Shown piece by piece: positions 1 through 9,802 of a stretch of DNA of 43,743 bases (the stretch's first letter is position 1; each line of letters starts with the position of its first letter). Source of the DNA: Acidobacteria bacterium UBA7540 (GTDB lineage Bacteria; Acidobacteriota; Terriglobia; UBA7540); NCBI GenBank assembly GCA_002478145.1, contig DLMI01000024.1:1-43743 (forward strand). Direction: 5' to 3'. Below the pieces are notes generated by a model. The model saw only the letters and a list, made by a program, of their open reading frames with translations, searched no databases and was not told the origin of the DNA. Both the position numbers and the translations under genes were made by a program.

Positions 1-2
1 AG

Positions 3-3000
3 AGCACCGCCCGCGACGTTCAGGTGAACCTTCCTCCGCGTTACTACCAGGAGCTGCCGGCGCTCGCCAATGAGCCCTGCCGGGGCCTGCCGCGCATCTA
101 CGGCTTGGCGAGGGAACTCGTCTATCATACGGACTTGCGTCTGGACCGGGAGAACATCCTGGCATTTATTAAGGCCTATCAATCGGTGAGCACGCTGACC
201 ATCGGCGAACTCTGGGCTGTCCCCCAGATGCTGCGCATCGCGTTGATTGAGAGCGTCCAGGATCTCGCCGCCAGCGCTCTGACCGAGTTGCGGGAACGTG
301 AGATCGCCGACTTCTGGGCGAACAGGCTTATTACGGCCAACCGGCGAGATCCCAACCAGCTCTTCTCTATCCTGGCAGAACTTGCTAAAAACCAACCCAG
401 CCCAAGCCCCTATTTCTCTTCTCAACTGGTTGATCATCTCTACGACGAAGAAGCCGCGTTAGCGCCGGTCCTGAGCTGGCTGGAGCGCACCTACCACAAG
501 CCCCTGAGCGAGCTCAGCCTGCGTGAGCAAAACCGCCAGACGAAGGATCTGCTATCGATTGGGAATGCGTTTACTAGCTTGCGACAGCTCGCCCTGTTGG
601 ATTGGAGACGGCTCTTCGAGCAGCTCAGCCGCGTGGAGTGGTGGCTTGGGTTGGATCCATCCGGTGTCTATCCCAAGATGGATTTCGACACGCGCGATCA
701 GTATCGCCGTGCGATTGAAGAGCTCGCGCGTCAGTCCGGTCAGGCGGAAGACCAGGTCGCCCAACACGCCATCGAGCTAGCCGCGCAAGCCTCCCGTAAA
801 GCGACGGAAGATGACCGGTGGATCCACGTCGGGACCTATCTGATTGGTGAAGGAAGGCGCGAGCTTGCGCGGCTCATACGCTGCCCTGAGGGTCCACGTT
901 TCCGCGCCCTACAGTGGGTATACCGCCATCATTCTGCCGTGTACTTTCTTGGGCTCAGCTTCTTCTTCGCTATATTCATCTCCCCGATCGTCCTGCTTGG
1001 TCGGCGCGGACAGACGCCCGGGATCCGGCTTGTGATCGCCCTCCTTTTGCTGATCCCCGTCAGCCAACTCGCGCTCGAGGTTTTGAATTACCTCGTCATG
1101 CGGCTACTTCCACCCCGAGCCCTTCCCAAGATGGATTTCGAGGTTTCGGGTATTCCTGACGCATTTCGAACGTTGGTCGTTGTGCCCGTGCTGCTGAGGG
1201 ACGCGGCGACGATCCGGGCGGAGGTGGAGAAATTAGAAATCCGGTACCTGGCCAACAAAGAAGGCAATCTGTTCTTCAGCCTCTTCACGGACTACACCGA
1301 TTCGGATCAGGCGCATCGTGAGGACGACGAGAGACTGCTCCAGACTGTGACCGAGACCCTCGAAGCTCTCAACCACCGGTATGGTGGTGAGCGTTTCTTC
1401 CTTTTCCATCGGGACCGCACGTGGAGTGAATCCGAGCAGAAATTCATCGGTTGGGAACGCAAACGCGGGAAGATAGAAGAACTCAATCGGCTGATCGATG
1501 GAACGCGACCTGAAGATGCCGCTCGTTTGGTATATGTCGGCGACCCTGATCATCTGTCCAATGTGAGGTTCGTCATCACGTTAGACAGCGACACACAACT
1601 GCCTCTTGGCACTGCCCGCAGGATGATCGAGACCCTGGCACATCCCCTAAACCGGCCGCGCTTCGATGCCGTAGGCAGGATCCTGGCCGGCTCCTACACA
1701 ATCATCCAGCCGCGCGTGAGCCCTTCCCTGCCGAGCACGAGCGCCTCGCCTTTCAGCCGACTCTTTGCAGACGCGGTCGGAATTGACCCATACACCAAGG
1801 CCGTTTCCGATGTCAATCAGGATCTCGCCGGTGAAGGCTCCTACCATGGCAAAGGCATCTATGATGTGCGCGCCTTCAGTCGAGTGCTGTCTGGGAGGTT
1901 TCCTGAAGAGTGGTTGCTGAGCCATGACTTGATTGAAGGCGCTCACGTCCGAGTGGGCCTGGCCAGTGATATTGAGCTCTATGATGAGTTCCCGCAGGAT
2001 TACCTGAGCTACACCCGCCGGCAACATCGTTGGATTCGTGGTGATTGGCAAATCGCGGATTGGGTCTTACCGCGTGTTCTCCAACCTGGAGGACGGCGAG
2101 GGCCAAACCAGCTCTCATGGTTCAGCCGTTGGAAGGTCTTCGACAACTTGCGCCGCAGCCTGCTGCCCGTAGCCAGCCTGGGCTTGCTCGTAGCCTGCTG
2201 GCTGACTTCTCCTCAGATCGGGTGGATCTCTACGCTCGTGGTCGCCGTGCAGTTGCTCTTCCACCCTTTGGCGCAGCCCTTCACCATGGCGACCACCCGC
2301 CAGGGGCTGAAGAGCTTCTCCTTTTCGAAGGTGGCGCACGACCTGCTGCGGACGGTTGCTGATGCTGCATTGCTTCCGCACCAGGCCGGGCTGGCTTTGG
2401 ATGCCATTCTGCGGGTCTGGTATCGCCGCCTCATCTCTCATCGGGGGTTGCTCGAGTGGACATCGGCCCAGGTGACGGATGGGAGAGCCCCGGGTCAGCT
2501 ACGAGGGTTCGTGATTTCCATGGGCCTGGCGAGCATCTTCAGCGGGATCGTGGGTTGGGCGGTGCAGCGCTGGATGCCATCCAGCCTTGCGATGGCCAGC
2601 CCCTGGCTCGTCTTGTGGTTCCTATCCCCTCTGATCGGTTGGCGCTTGATCCTTCGACCGCAGGCGAAGCAAGAGCAACTCCTGCTGCCTGAAAAGGATC
2701 TGCGCTTCCTGAGGAAGGTTGCACGACGAACCTGGCGCTATTTCTCGGAATTTGTCAGCGCTGACACGTCTTGGCTTCCACCGGACAACTACCAAGTGTC
2801 CCCTCAGAAGCCACCGGCGATGCGTACCAGTCCAACCAACATCGGTCTCTGGATGCTCAGCGCGCTAGCCGCACATGATTTCGGGTATCTGACGGTGGAT
2901 CAGGTCGTCGATAAGCTGACGCACACTATGGGGACGATCGGCAAACTGGAGCGCTATGAGGGTCATCTGCTGAATTGGTACGATATTCAGACCCTTACCC

Positions 3001-6000
3001 CTCTCGAACCTCGCTACGTGTCCGCCGTGGACAGCGGCAACCTGCTGGGTGCCTTATGGTCCCTGGAGCATGGACTGGACGAACTGATTCAGAGACCCGT
3101 CTTGGATGTGAAAGCCTTTGAAGGCCTGCGGGATACCGGGGAAATCCTGAAACAGGTCGTCCAACGGGAAGGCATTTTGGGCCTGGATGCCCACGCCCTC
3201 GATGAACTGATGCGCGCGTGGGAAACGCCGCCGGCTCGCATCGCCGACGCGCTTCGTCTGCTGCGGCGGGTGGAGGGTAGCGTAAGGGTTCTAGCCGATG
3301 AGGTGCGTGAGCCCGCGGGCGTTGAAACAGGAGCAGTTTATTGGGCCAGGCAGATGGAGGGGCAGGTATCGGCCTGGCTAAGGATCACGGATCGCTATCT
3401 CAACTGGATCGAAATCCTTGATGAAAAAACGGAAGAGGAGGTCGCCCAGTTGGGGCTCGATGCCCTACTTGCCATCCGCCAGGCCCTGGATCACGCGCCT
3501 TCGCTTCTCGATCTCGCCAAGGGGCACATCGGCTGTATTCCGATCCTCCAGTCGATCCATGAGAAGGCTCCCTCAGGCGCGCACCCCCTCTTGGAATGGC
3601 TTGACCGTCTTGTGCAGGCCTTCGCGAAATCGAAATGGCTGGCCGGTGAAATCCTGGGTTTGAGCGAGCGGCTCATCCAGGACGGACGCAAGTTATCCGG
3701 ATCGATCAATATGCGCTTCTTGTACGACCCCGAACGACGCTTGTTCTCAATCGGCTACAACGTTTCCGGAGGCCGCTTGGATAGCTCTTACTACGATCTC
3801 TTGGCGAGTGAGGCGCGGCTGGGGAGTTTCCTCGCCATCGCTCGGGGCGATATCCCAGTTGAGCATTGGTTCTCCATGAGTCGACCCTACCGTGCAATCG
3901 ATCGGCGCCGAGTGCTGCTCAGTTGGACCGGGACTCTGTTCGAATATCTGATGCCGCTGATTTTCCAACGCTCCCAGGCGAACTCGCTCCTGCATAAAGC
4001 AGCGAGGGACGCGACGGCGATCCACATTGCCTACGGCCGCAAGCGCCGCGTACCGTGGGGGATTTCGGAGTCTGCGTTTGCGGATCTGGACCTCAACAAT
4101 ACCTATCAGTATAAGGCCTTTGGCGTACCGGAGCTCGGATTGAAGCGCAGCTTAGAGGAAAAGGTCGTGGTCTCGCCCTATGCCACCCTTCTGGCGCTGA
4201 ACGTTGCGCCGAGAGAGAGCGTGCAGAATCTGAAACGACTGGCTAGCCTGGGGCTGCTGAACGATTACGGCTATTACGAAGCGATGGACTTCAGCCGTCG
4301 GCCGAGTCGTGAGGGGGTGCGTGGGGTGATCGTACAAACCTACATGGCGCATCATCAAGGCATGGGTTTCCTGTCGCTGACCAACTTCCTCCTTGGCAAT
4401 CCTATCCACCGACATTTTCACGCCGACCCACGCGTGCGTGCCGCTGAGCCCCTACTCCATGAACGCATCCCGATCCTGCCTCCGCTGAACTACATCTCCG
4501 CGCGCGAGGGAGTGTCTTTGGCGGAGAGCGTCGGCGAAGTCGCACCCTCGGTGAGCAAATTCGATACGCCCCATACAACCACGCCCCAAACCCAACTCCT
4601 TTGCAATGGTCGCTATGGCTTGATGATCACCAACGCAGGCGGGGGGTACAGTCGGTGGGGCAACTTTGAGATCACACGCTGGAGGTCGGATCGGACTCAG
4701 GATCCGTCGGGAACCTTCTGCTACATCCATGAGGCCGACTCGGATCGAGTGTGGTCCAACATGTATCACCCAGTCGGCGGGAAGGTCGAGGGGTACTCCG
4801 CCAACTTCGCGCTCGACCGTGCCGTCTTCCGGCGCGCCGACAATGGCATTCTAACCGAAACGGAGGTCGTCGTCTCGCCGGAAGACGACGTGGAGATTCG
4901 GCGGGTCACCCTGATCAATCGGTCCGGTCGCACCCGCCGTTTCAATCTTACGAGCTACGTTGAACTCTCGCTGGCGCCGCACAACGCAGACAGGCAGCAT
5001 CCGGCCTTCAACAAGCTGTTCATCCAAACCCAGGCGGTGCCTGAACATCAAGCGCTCCTCGCGTACCGTCGCCTTCGCGCGGAAGACGACCCACCCATTT
5101 ACGTTGCGCACCGCCTTACGCTTGAACACGCTGAGGACGAAGCCTTGCAGTTCGAAACCGACCGGCGCCGATTCATCGGCCGAGGACGGACGCTCGCGAA
5201 TCCGATGGGGGTCCTCCAGAAGCTTGGCAACAGCCAGGGTTTTGTCCTGGACCCAATCCTCAGCCTGCGCCAGAGCCTGAGTCTTGGTCCAGGCCAGCGT
5301 ATGCAGGTTACCTTGGTTCTCGCCGCCAGCGAAACACGCCAGCAGGTTTTGAGACTGATGGGTAAGTACAGCGATCCCCATGCCATCGATCGGGCGGTGG
5401 ATTTCGCCTCGGCTTCTGCCCAGCTTGAGCTGCGATTGCTTCGCATCCAGCCCGACGAAGCTCGTCGCTTCCAGCAGCTCGCCAGCCACCTGCTGTTTCC
5501 CAACCCGCTCTTTCGCCCTCCCCCCGAACGCATCGAAGAGAACCGCAAGGGCCAAGCCGGCTTATGGCCCTATGGAATCTCGGGCGACTTGCCGATTGCC
5601 CTGATCACCATTGGTGAGGCGCAGGATGTCAGCCTGGCCCGTCAGATGCTCCAGGCGCATACTTATTGGCGAAGGCACGGGTTGATGGCAGACCTGGTGA
5701 TCCTCAACGAGGAGGCCGGCGGCTATGAGCAGCCGTTGCGGGAACGACTCGAGGGCTTGATCCAGGCGCATTCGACGTATACGGGGATAGATCAGCCTGG
5801 TGGGGTTTTCTTACGCAGCGCGGAGCAAATCCCGGAGGAAGACCTGACGCTACTCATGGCCGCGGCGAGTGTGGTGCTGGTGGCGGCGCGGGGCACGCTG
5901 CCCCAGCAAGCAGGTGTGCCTGCGGAGGTTCCCGAGCTGTCGGAACCCTTGGCCAAGAAACCTGCTCCCCGGGAGCCTTCGGCTCCGCTGCCCTTCATGG

Positions 6001-8432
6001 AGCTGCCCTACTTCAACAGCCTGGGCGGTTTTACCCCGGATGGGCGTGAATATGCGATCTATCTCGGCCCCAACACCCACACGCCTGCGCCCTGGGTGAA
6101 CGTCATCGCCAACCCCACCTTCGGAGCATTGGTCAGTGAAACGGGGTCTGGCTTTACCTGGTATGGCAACAGCCAGCGCAATCGCCTGACGCAATGGTCG
6201 AACGACCCCGTCATGGATCCACCGTCGGAGGCGGTGTACATCCGGGACGAGGAGACCGGTGTCTACTGGACGCCGACCCCGTCGCCGATCCGCGAAGAGA
6301 CCGCCTACCGGGCAAGGCATGGGGCGGGGTATACGGTCTTCGAGCATAACAGCCAGGGGATCGAGCAGGAGCTGACGGTCTTCGTTCCAGTGGATGAGAA
6401 AGGAGGAGAGCCGATTAAGCTGCAAAGGTTGCTGTTGAGGAACGACTCCTCGAGGCATCGCAAGCTGTCGGTTACGTATTATGTGGAGTGGACACTGGGC
6501 GAGAACCGCGAATCCTCCCAGATGCACGTCGTGACCGACTGGGATGACGAAGTCCAGGCCCTGATTGCTCGGAATCGCTACCACCCCGAGTACGGGAATC
6601 GGATCGCCTTCGCGGCCATCAGCCCCCCTGCGGAGTCTTACACCGGCGACCGCACGCTCTTCCTTGGGCGCAACGGCCCGCTGGGTAGCCCCGCGGCGAT
6701 GGAGCGGACCGGGCTATCACGTCGGATGGGGGCGGGATTCGACCCGTGTGCGGCACTGCAGGTTAAGGTTGAACTGGCTCCTGGAGAGAAGGCTGAGATC
6801 ACGTGTATGTTGGGCCAAGCCGAGTCGGTGGAGGAGGTCCACAAGCGGGTTCAAGTCTACCGGGAAGGTTTGGCACTGGAGACCGCGTTAAGCCAGACGA
6901 AAGCCTGGTGGGATGGTCTGTTGGGCACGATCGAAGTGCACACCCCCGAGCTGGCAGTGGACTTCCTGATCAACCGTTGGCTCTTGTACCAAAGCCTTAG
7001 CTGTCGGATCTGGGGACGCTCCGCCTTTTACCAGTCCAGCGGTGCATTCGGCTTCCGCGATCAACTGCAGGACGTGATGGCATTCCTATACGCGTATCCC
7101 GAGCTGGCACGCCAACACATCCTGCTCGCGGCGAGCCGTCAGTTCAAGGAAGGCGATGTCCAGCATTGGTGGCATCCACCGAGCGGCGCGGGTGTCCGCT
7201 CGCGGATTTCCGATGACTCCATGTGGCTTCCCTACGTCGTCGCTCAATACATCCGGGTCACTGGCGATGTGGAGATCTTGCACAAAGAGATCCCCTTCCT
7301 CGACGGGCCCAAGCTGGAAGGCGATCAGCACGAGATGCTCTTCACACCGGAGGTCGCGTTTGAACACGCCACGCTGTTTGAGCACTGCCGGCGCGCCGTC
7401 ACGCGTAGCATGACCTTTGGACCCCATGGTTTGCCCCTGATGGGAACAGGGGACTGGAACGATGCGATGAACCTTGTGGGTGCTGGAGGCAAAGGGGAGA
7501 GCGTTTGGCTGGCGTGGTTCATGGTGGATGTGCTTCAGGGTATGGCCGAGTTGTCTGAGCTACTGGGTCGGCCAGATTTGAGTCAGACCTACCATCAGGA
7601 CAGGAATGCGCTGATTCAGCATGTCGAGCGAGCAGCATGGGATGGGGAGTGGTATCTTCGGGCGATCTTCGACGATGGCACGCCGCTTGGTTCTTCGGCG
7701 AATGAAGAGGCGAAGATTGATTCCCTGCCCCAATCCTGGGCTTGGCTGAGTGGCGCAGCCCACACAGATCGCGCGGATAGGGCTTTAGAATCGGCGTGGA
7801 AACATCTCGTTCGCGAGGATGAAGGACTGGTGCTGATCTTAACACCTCCCTTTGACAGATCGAAGCCGTCACCCGGATACATCAAGGGGTACCCTCCGGG
7901 GGTAAGGGAGAACGGAGGCCAGTACACTCACGCCGCCCTGTGGTTCGCCATGGCCTTGGCACGTCGAGGGGACGGTACGCGGGCGGCAAAAATGCTGCGC
8001 ATGCTCAACCCGATTGAGCGCGCGCGTGATTCGGAAGCAGTGTGGCGCTATGGGATTGACCCCTACGTGGTTGCAGCCGACGTGTGCCGATTGCCCGGGC
8101 GGATCGGTCAGGGTGGTTGGTCTTGGTATACGGGTTCGGCGGCCTGGATGTACCGCGCCTGGGTTGAAGAGGTCATGGGCTTGAAGGTGCGCGGGGATCA
8201 CATGCAGTTGAATCCGGTCATCCCCGGATGGTGGGGGGGCTTCCGCCTGCGCTATCGTCACGGTGAAGCAATCTACGAGATCCAGGTCGAGAATCCGGAA
8301 GGCTGCGAGCGAGGTGTGTCGTGGGTGGAGATGGATGGCCAGCGCGTGCGGGATGGCGTGATCCCATTGGATCGGGGCCTGGTCAAGCATCGTATCCTCG
8401 TACACATGGGGAAGCCGGAGCAAGCGGCTTGA
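3..8432 (+). CDS. ndvB: Cyclic beta-1,2-glucan synthase (NdvB type, GT84-GH94), 5' end outside window
   Basis: Inner-membrane enzyme that polymerises glucose from UDP-glucose into beta-1,2-glucan and cyclises it for the periplasm. Numbering is from the GTG at 24. Membrane segments lie near 307-366. The glycosyltransferase domain has DSD at 521-523 and QHRW at 667-670. More membrane segments lie at 713-750 and 830-880, followed by a glucoamylase-like domain around 900-1480. The C-terminal half resembles glycoside phosphorylases (GH94), with two beta-sandwich modules starting near 1515 and 1995 and the catalytic DWND at 2477-2480. The frame is open to base 3, and the protein begins at the conserved RYYQELP segment that normally lies about 100 residues inside NdvB. 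The GTG at 24 is therefore not the real start. At over 2800 residues the rest is full length with no break. Confidence 0.95.
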   Translation, partial: STARDVQVNLPPRYYQELPALANEPCRGLPRIYGLARELVYHTDLRLDRENILAFIKAYQSVSTLTIGELWAVPQMLRIALIESVQDLAASALTELREREIADFWANRLITANRRDPNQLFSILAELAKNQPSPSPYFSSQLVDHLYDEEAALAPVLSWLERTYHKPLSELSLREQNRQTKDLLSIGNAFTSLRQLALLDWRRLFEQLSRVEWWLGLDPSGVYPKMDFDTRDQYRRAIEELARQSGQAEDQVAQHAIELAAQASRKATEDDRWIHVGTYLIGEGRRELARLIRCPEGPRFRALQWVYRHHSAVYFLGLSFFFAIFISPIVLLGRRGQTPGIRLVIALLLLIPVSQLALEVLNYLVMRLLPPRALPKMDFEVSGIPDAFRTLVVVPVLLRDAATIRAEVEKLEIRYLANKEGNLFFSLFTDYTDSDQAHREDDERLLQTVTETLEALNHRYGGERFFLFHRDRTWSESEQKFIGWERKRGKIEELNRLIDGTRPEDAARLVYVGDPDHLSNVRFVITLDSDTQLPLGTARRMIETLAHPLNRPRFDAVGRILAGSYTIIQPRVSPSLPSTSASPFSRLFADAVGIDPYTKAVSDVNQDLAGEGSYHGKGIYDVRAFSRVLSGRFPEEWLLSHDLIEGAHVRVGLASDIELYDEFPQDYLSYTRRQHRWIRGDWQIADWVLPRVLQPGGRRGPNQLSWFSRWKVFDNLRRSLLPVASLGLLVACWLTSPQIGWISTLVVAVQLLFHPLAQPFTMATTRQGLKSFSFSKVAHDLLRTVADAALLPHQAGLALDAILRVWYRRLISHRGLLEWTSAQVTDGRAPGQLRGFVISMGLASIFSGIVGWAVQRWMPSSLAMASPWLVLWFLSPLIGWRLILRPQAKQEQLLLPEKDLRFLRKVARRTWRYFSEFVSADTSWLPPDNYQVSPQKPPAMRTSPTNIGLWMLSALAAHDFGYLTVDQVVDKLTHTMGTIGKLERYEGHLLNWYDIQTLTPLEPRYVSAVDSGNLLGALWSLEHGLDELIQRPVLDVKAFEGLRDTGEILKQVVQREGILGLDAHALDELMRAWETPPARIADALRLLRRVEGSVRVLADEVREPAGVETGAVYWARQMEGQVSAWLRITDRYLNWIEILDEKTEEEVAQLGLDALLAIRQALDHAPSLLDLAKGHIGCIPILQSIHEKAPSGAHPLLEWLDRLVQAFAKSKWLAGEILGLSERLIQDGRKLSGSINMRFLYDPERRLFSIGYNVSGGRLDSSYYDLLASEARLGSFLAIARGDIPVEHWFSMSRPYRAIDRRRVLLSWTGTLFEYLMPLIFQRSQANSLLHKAARDATAIHIAYGRKRRVPWGISESAFADLDLNNTYQYKAFGVPELGLKRSLEEKVVVSPYATLLALNVAPRESVQNLKRLASLGLLNDYGYYEAMDFSRRPSREGVRGVIVQTYMAHHQGMGFLSLTNFLLGNPIHRHFHADPRVRAAEPLLHERIPILPPLNYISAREGVSLAESVGEVAPSVSKFDTPHTTTPQTQLLCNGRYGLMITNAGGGYSRWGNFEITRWRSDRTQDPSGTFCYIHEADSDRVWSNMYHPVGGKVEGYSANFALDRAVFRRADNGILTETEVVVSPEDDVEIRRVTLINRSGRTRRFNLTSYVELSLAPHNADRQHPAFNKLFIQTQAVPEHQALLAYRRLRAEDDPPIYVAHRLTLEHAEDEALQFETDRRRFIGRGRTLANPMGVLQKLGNSQGFVLDPILSLRQSLSLGPGQRMQVTLVLAASETRQQVLRLMGKYSDPHAIDRAVDFASASAQLELRLLRIQPDEARRFQQLASHLLFPNPLFRPPPERIEENRKGQAGLWPYGISGDLPIALITIGEAQDVSLARQMLQAHTYWRRHGLMADLVILNEEAGGYEQPLRERLEGLIQAHSTYTGIDQPGGVFLRSAEQIPEEDLTLLMAAASVVLVAARGTLPQQAGVPAEVPELSEPLAKKPAPREPSAPLPFMELPYFNSLGGFTPDGREYAIYLGPNTHTPAPWVNVIANPTFGALVSETGSGFTWYGNSQRNRLTQWSNDPVMDPPSEAVYIRDEETGVYWTPTPSPIREETAYRARHGAGYTVFEHNSQGIEQELTVFVPVDEKGGEPIKLQRLLLRNDSSRHRKLSVTYYVEWTLGENRESSQMHVVTDWDDEVQALIARNRYHPEYGNRIAFAAISPPAESYTGDRTLFLGRNGPLGSPAAMERTGLSRRMGAGFDPCAALQVKVELAPGEKAEITCMLGQAESVEEVHKRVQVYREGLALETALSQTKAWWDGLLGTIEVHTPELAVDFLINRWLLYQSLSCRIWGRSAFYQSSGAFGFRDQLQDVMAFLYAYPELARQHILLAASRQFKEGDVQHWWHPPSGAGVRSRISDDSMWLPYVVAQYIRVTGDVEILHKEIPFLDGPKLEGDQHEMLFTPEVAFEHATLFEHCRRAVTRSMTFGPHGLPLMGTGDWNDAMNLVGAGGKGESVWLAWFMVDVLQGMAELSELLGRPDLSQTYHQDRNALIQHVERAAWDGEWYLRAIFDDGTPLGSSANEEAKIDSLPQSWAWLSGAAHTDRADRALESAWKHLVREDEGLVLILTPPFDRSKPSPGYIKGYPPGVRENGGQYTHAALWFAMALARRGDGTRAAKMLRMLNPIERARDSEAVWRYGIDPYVVAADVCRLPGRIGQGGWSWYTGSAAWMYRAWVEEVMGLKVRGDHMQLNPVIPGWWGGFRLRYRHGEAIYEIQVENPEGCERGVSWVEMDGQRVRDGVIPLDRGLVKHRILVHMGKPEQAA

Positions 8433-8658
8433 GACGTCTCCCTTGACGATAGCCGGAGTTACGGCACACCCGGCAGTAACCATGCCGGCGCCCGTCCATC
8501 TACGCACAACTTAATGGTCCAACGCGTGTATCGAGAGAAATGTATCTCCCCGGGACATGATCACCACCTGCGTTAGGTCCTGTCCAGCCTGGAGCCTTAG
8601 AGTCTGTCCCGAAACCCTGGCGCGCGGCAAGAATCGGTTCAATTACATCGAGAAGGTT
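8433..8658. other. Intergenic DNA with no gene seen
   Basis: No open frame with a plausible ribosome site or family resemblance was found between the glucan synthase stop and the higBA promoter. No terminator with a T-run was recognised after the synthase either. Confidence 0.6.
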
Positions 8659-8710
8659 CTTTGCAAAATGCGAAGTTTCTGTTGACACTTTTCATTTTGC
8701 AAAGTATCTT
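8659..8710 (+). promoter_or_regulatory. higBA promoter with paired operator
   Basis: The -35 box TTGACA (8682-8687) and -10 box TATCTT (8705-8710) are separated by exactly 17 bp. A perfect 12-bp inverted repeat, CTTTGCAAAATG (8659-8670) and CATTTTGCAAAG (8693-8704), places one arm upstream of the -35 and the other in the spacer. Each arm contains the palindrome TTTGCAAA, so this can also be read as two operator sites 34 bp apart. Such a site would suit autorepression by the XRE-type antitoxin encoded downstream. That role is inferred. Confidence 0.8.
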
Positions 8711-8757
8711 GGGAAGTGCAACGGTTCTTGTTGCGGCAGGACATTGAAAGAACCTTC

Positions 8758-9084
8758 ATGCATGTCGTCACCGAAAAGCACCTGAACCGAGCTATGAAGC
8801 AATATCCAGACGCCGCCAGACAAATCATGGCTTGGCGCAAAATCGCGAAGGCCGCGCGGTGGCGGAACTTTGAGGAAGTCCGGCAGGTTTTCAAGGATGC
8901 CGATGATGTGAAGGGGTATGTGATCTTTAATATTCGTCAGAACCGCTACCGCCTGGTCACCATCATTCATTACTCGCGCGTGAAGGATGGCGGGACCACA
9001 GAAGGACACATCTATATCCGGTCTTTCCTGACGCATAAACAGTACGACTATCCCGCCAACTGGGATAAAGGGGTTACACGATGA
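8758..9084 (+). CDS. higB: HigB-family mRNA interferase toxin
   Basis: Small type II toxin of the RelE/HigB superfamily, expected to cleave mRNA on the ribosome. The 108-residue protein shows the family hallmarks: AWRKIAKAARWRNFEEV in the first half, YVIFNI and YRLVTIIHY strands, and a C-terminal FLTHKQYD segment. The ATG at 8758 is preferred over an upstream GTG at 8716. It has a GAAAG ribosome site 7 nt upstream, and HigB proteins begin with the MHV seen here. The TGA stop overlaps the ATG of the antitoxin gene by 4 bp, so the two are translationally coupled. The toxin-first order is the usual one for HigBA. Confidence 0.92.
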   Translation: MHVVTEKHLNRAMKQYPDAARQIMAWRKIAKAARWRNFEEVRQVFKDADDVKGYVIFNIRQNRYRLVTIIHYSRVKDGGTTEGHIYIRSFLTHKQYDYPANWDKGVTR

Positions 9085-9482
9085 GCACAGCACTGGCGAA
9101 TCCGACCAAGATGATCCGGCAGGGGGCACCCCACCTCATCCACTCGGATGAGGAACTCGCGAAGTACACGGAGGCGCTCTTTAAGCTGACGGCGAAGTCT
9201 GACCCAACGCCGGAAGAGGAAGACGCCATCGAGCTTCTGACGCTTCTTGTTGAGCGCTACGAGGCGGAGCGCTACCCGGTGCCGGACGCCGACCCGATCG
9301 ACGTACTACGCTTTCTTCTCGATCGGAATGGACTCTCGCAACGGGACATCGCCGCGGAACTTGGTAGCGAGAGCACTGTATCACTGGTTCTTTCCGGCAA
9401 GCGTCGATTGAACCGCGACCACATCGCGCGGCTCAGCCAGCGTTTCCATGTTTCGCCATCGGTCTTTTTCGGTAAGGTGTAA
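9081..9482 (+). CDS. higA: HigA-family XRE antitoxin
   Basis: Antitoxin and likely autorepressor of the higBA operon, 133 residues. The N-terminal half is acidic and helical (LTAKSDPTPEEEDAIELL), as expected for the toxin-binding part. The C-terminal half is an XRE/Cro helix-turn-helix, with LLDRNGLSQRDIAAELG leading into STVSLVLSGKRRLN and then HIARLSQRFHVSPSVFF. It overlaps higB by 4 bp. The paired TTTGCAAA operator in front of higB is its probable binding site. The gene looks intact. Confidence 0.92.
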   Translation: MSTALANPTKMIRQGAPHLIHSDEELAKYTEALFKLTAKSDPTPEEEDAIELLTLLVERYEAERYPVPDADPIDVLRFLLDRNGLSQRDIAAELGSESTVSLVLSGKRRLNRDHIARLSQRFHVSPSVFFGKV

Positions 9483-9519
9483 AACAACCGCCCCACTGCG
9501 ATGCCGCAGAAATCAAAAA

Positions 9520-9618
9520 GAAGCTGTGAAATAATCCAGAATAGTCATAACCCGACGCCGATTATTCAATAACTTACGCTGTGCAAAGTCCGCATCTTCG
9601 GGATTATTTCACAGCTTC
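9520..9618. repeat. 99-bp element with 18-bp perfect terminal inverted repeats
   Basis: The arms at 9520-9537 and 9601-9618 are exact reverse complements (GAAGCTGTGAAATAATCC). They enclose 63 bp with no coding capacity and lie just after the higA stop. The size and perfect ends suggest a miniature inverted-repeat element or a degenerate IS end. No flanking target-site duplication was recognised. Confidence 0.7.
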
Positions 9619-9655
9619 AAAGCGATGTCTGCGCCACCCCGCGGTCAGTGGTTTG

Positions 9656-9697
9656 CTGACCGTGGGCTTGTGGTCATGGGGAAGGGCCCACGGTCAG
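9656..9697. other. Hairpin between convergent genes, possible weak terminator
   Basis: A 12-bp perfect stem (CTGACCGTGGGC at 9656-9667 against 9686-9697) has an 18-nt loop and lies between the convergent higBA operon and the sensor kinase gene. There is no T-run on either side, so intrinsic terminator function is uncertain. Nothing else was recognised between 9483 and 9802. Confidence 0.4.
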
Positions 9698-9802
9698 GAC
9701 TGGTCGCCCGCCATTAAGATCGGCGGACCGTAGGCCGCGGCGGCACCGTGGCTACGCGCTGGGAACTTGGGGCGCCTCCAACGGCACGTGCGTCAAGCCG
9801 CG

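Noticed and set aside
4851..5555. 234-residue minus-strand open frame inside the glucan synthase gene
   Set aside because: It is antisense to strongly conserved NdvB sequence, with no ribosome site and no family resemblance. It is a shadow frame caused by high GC.
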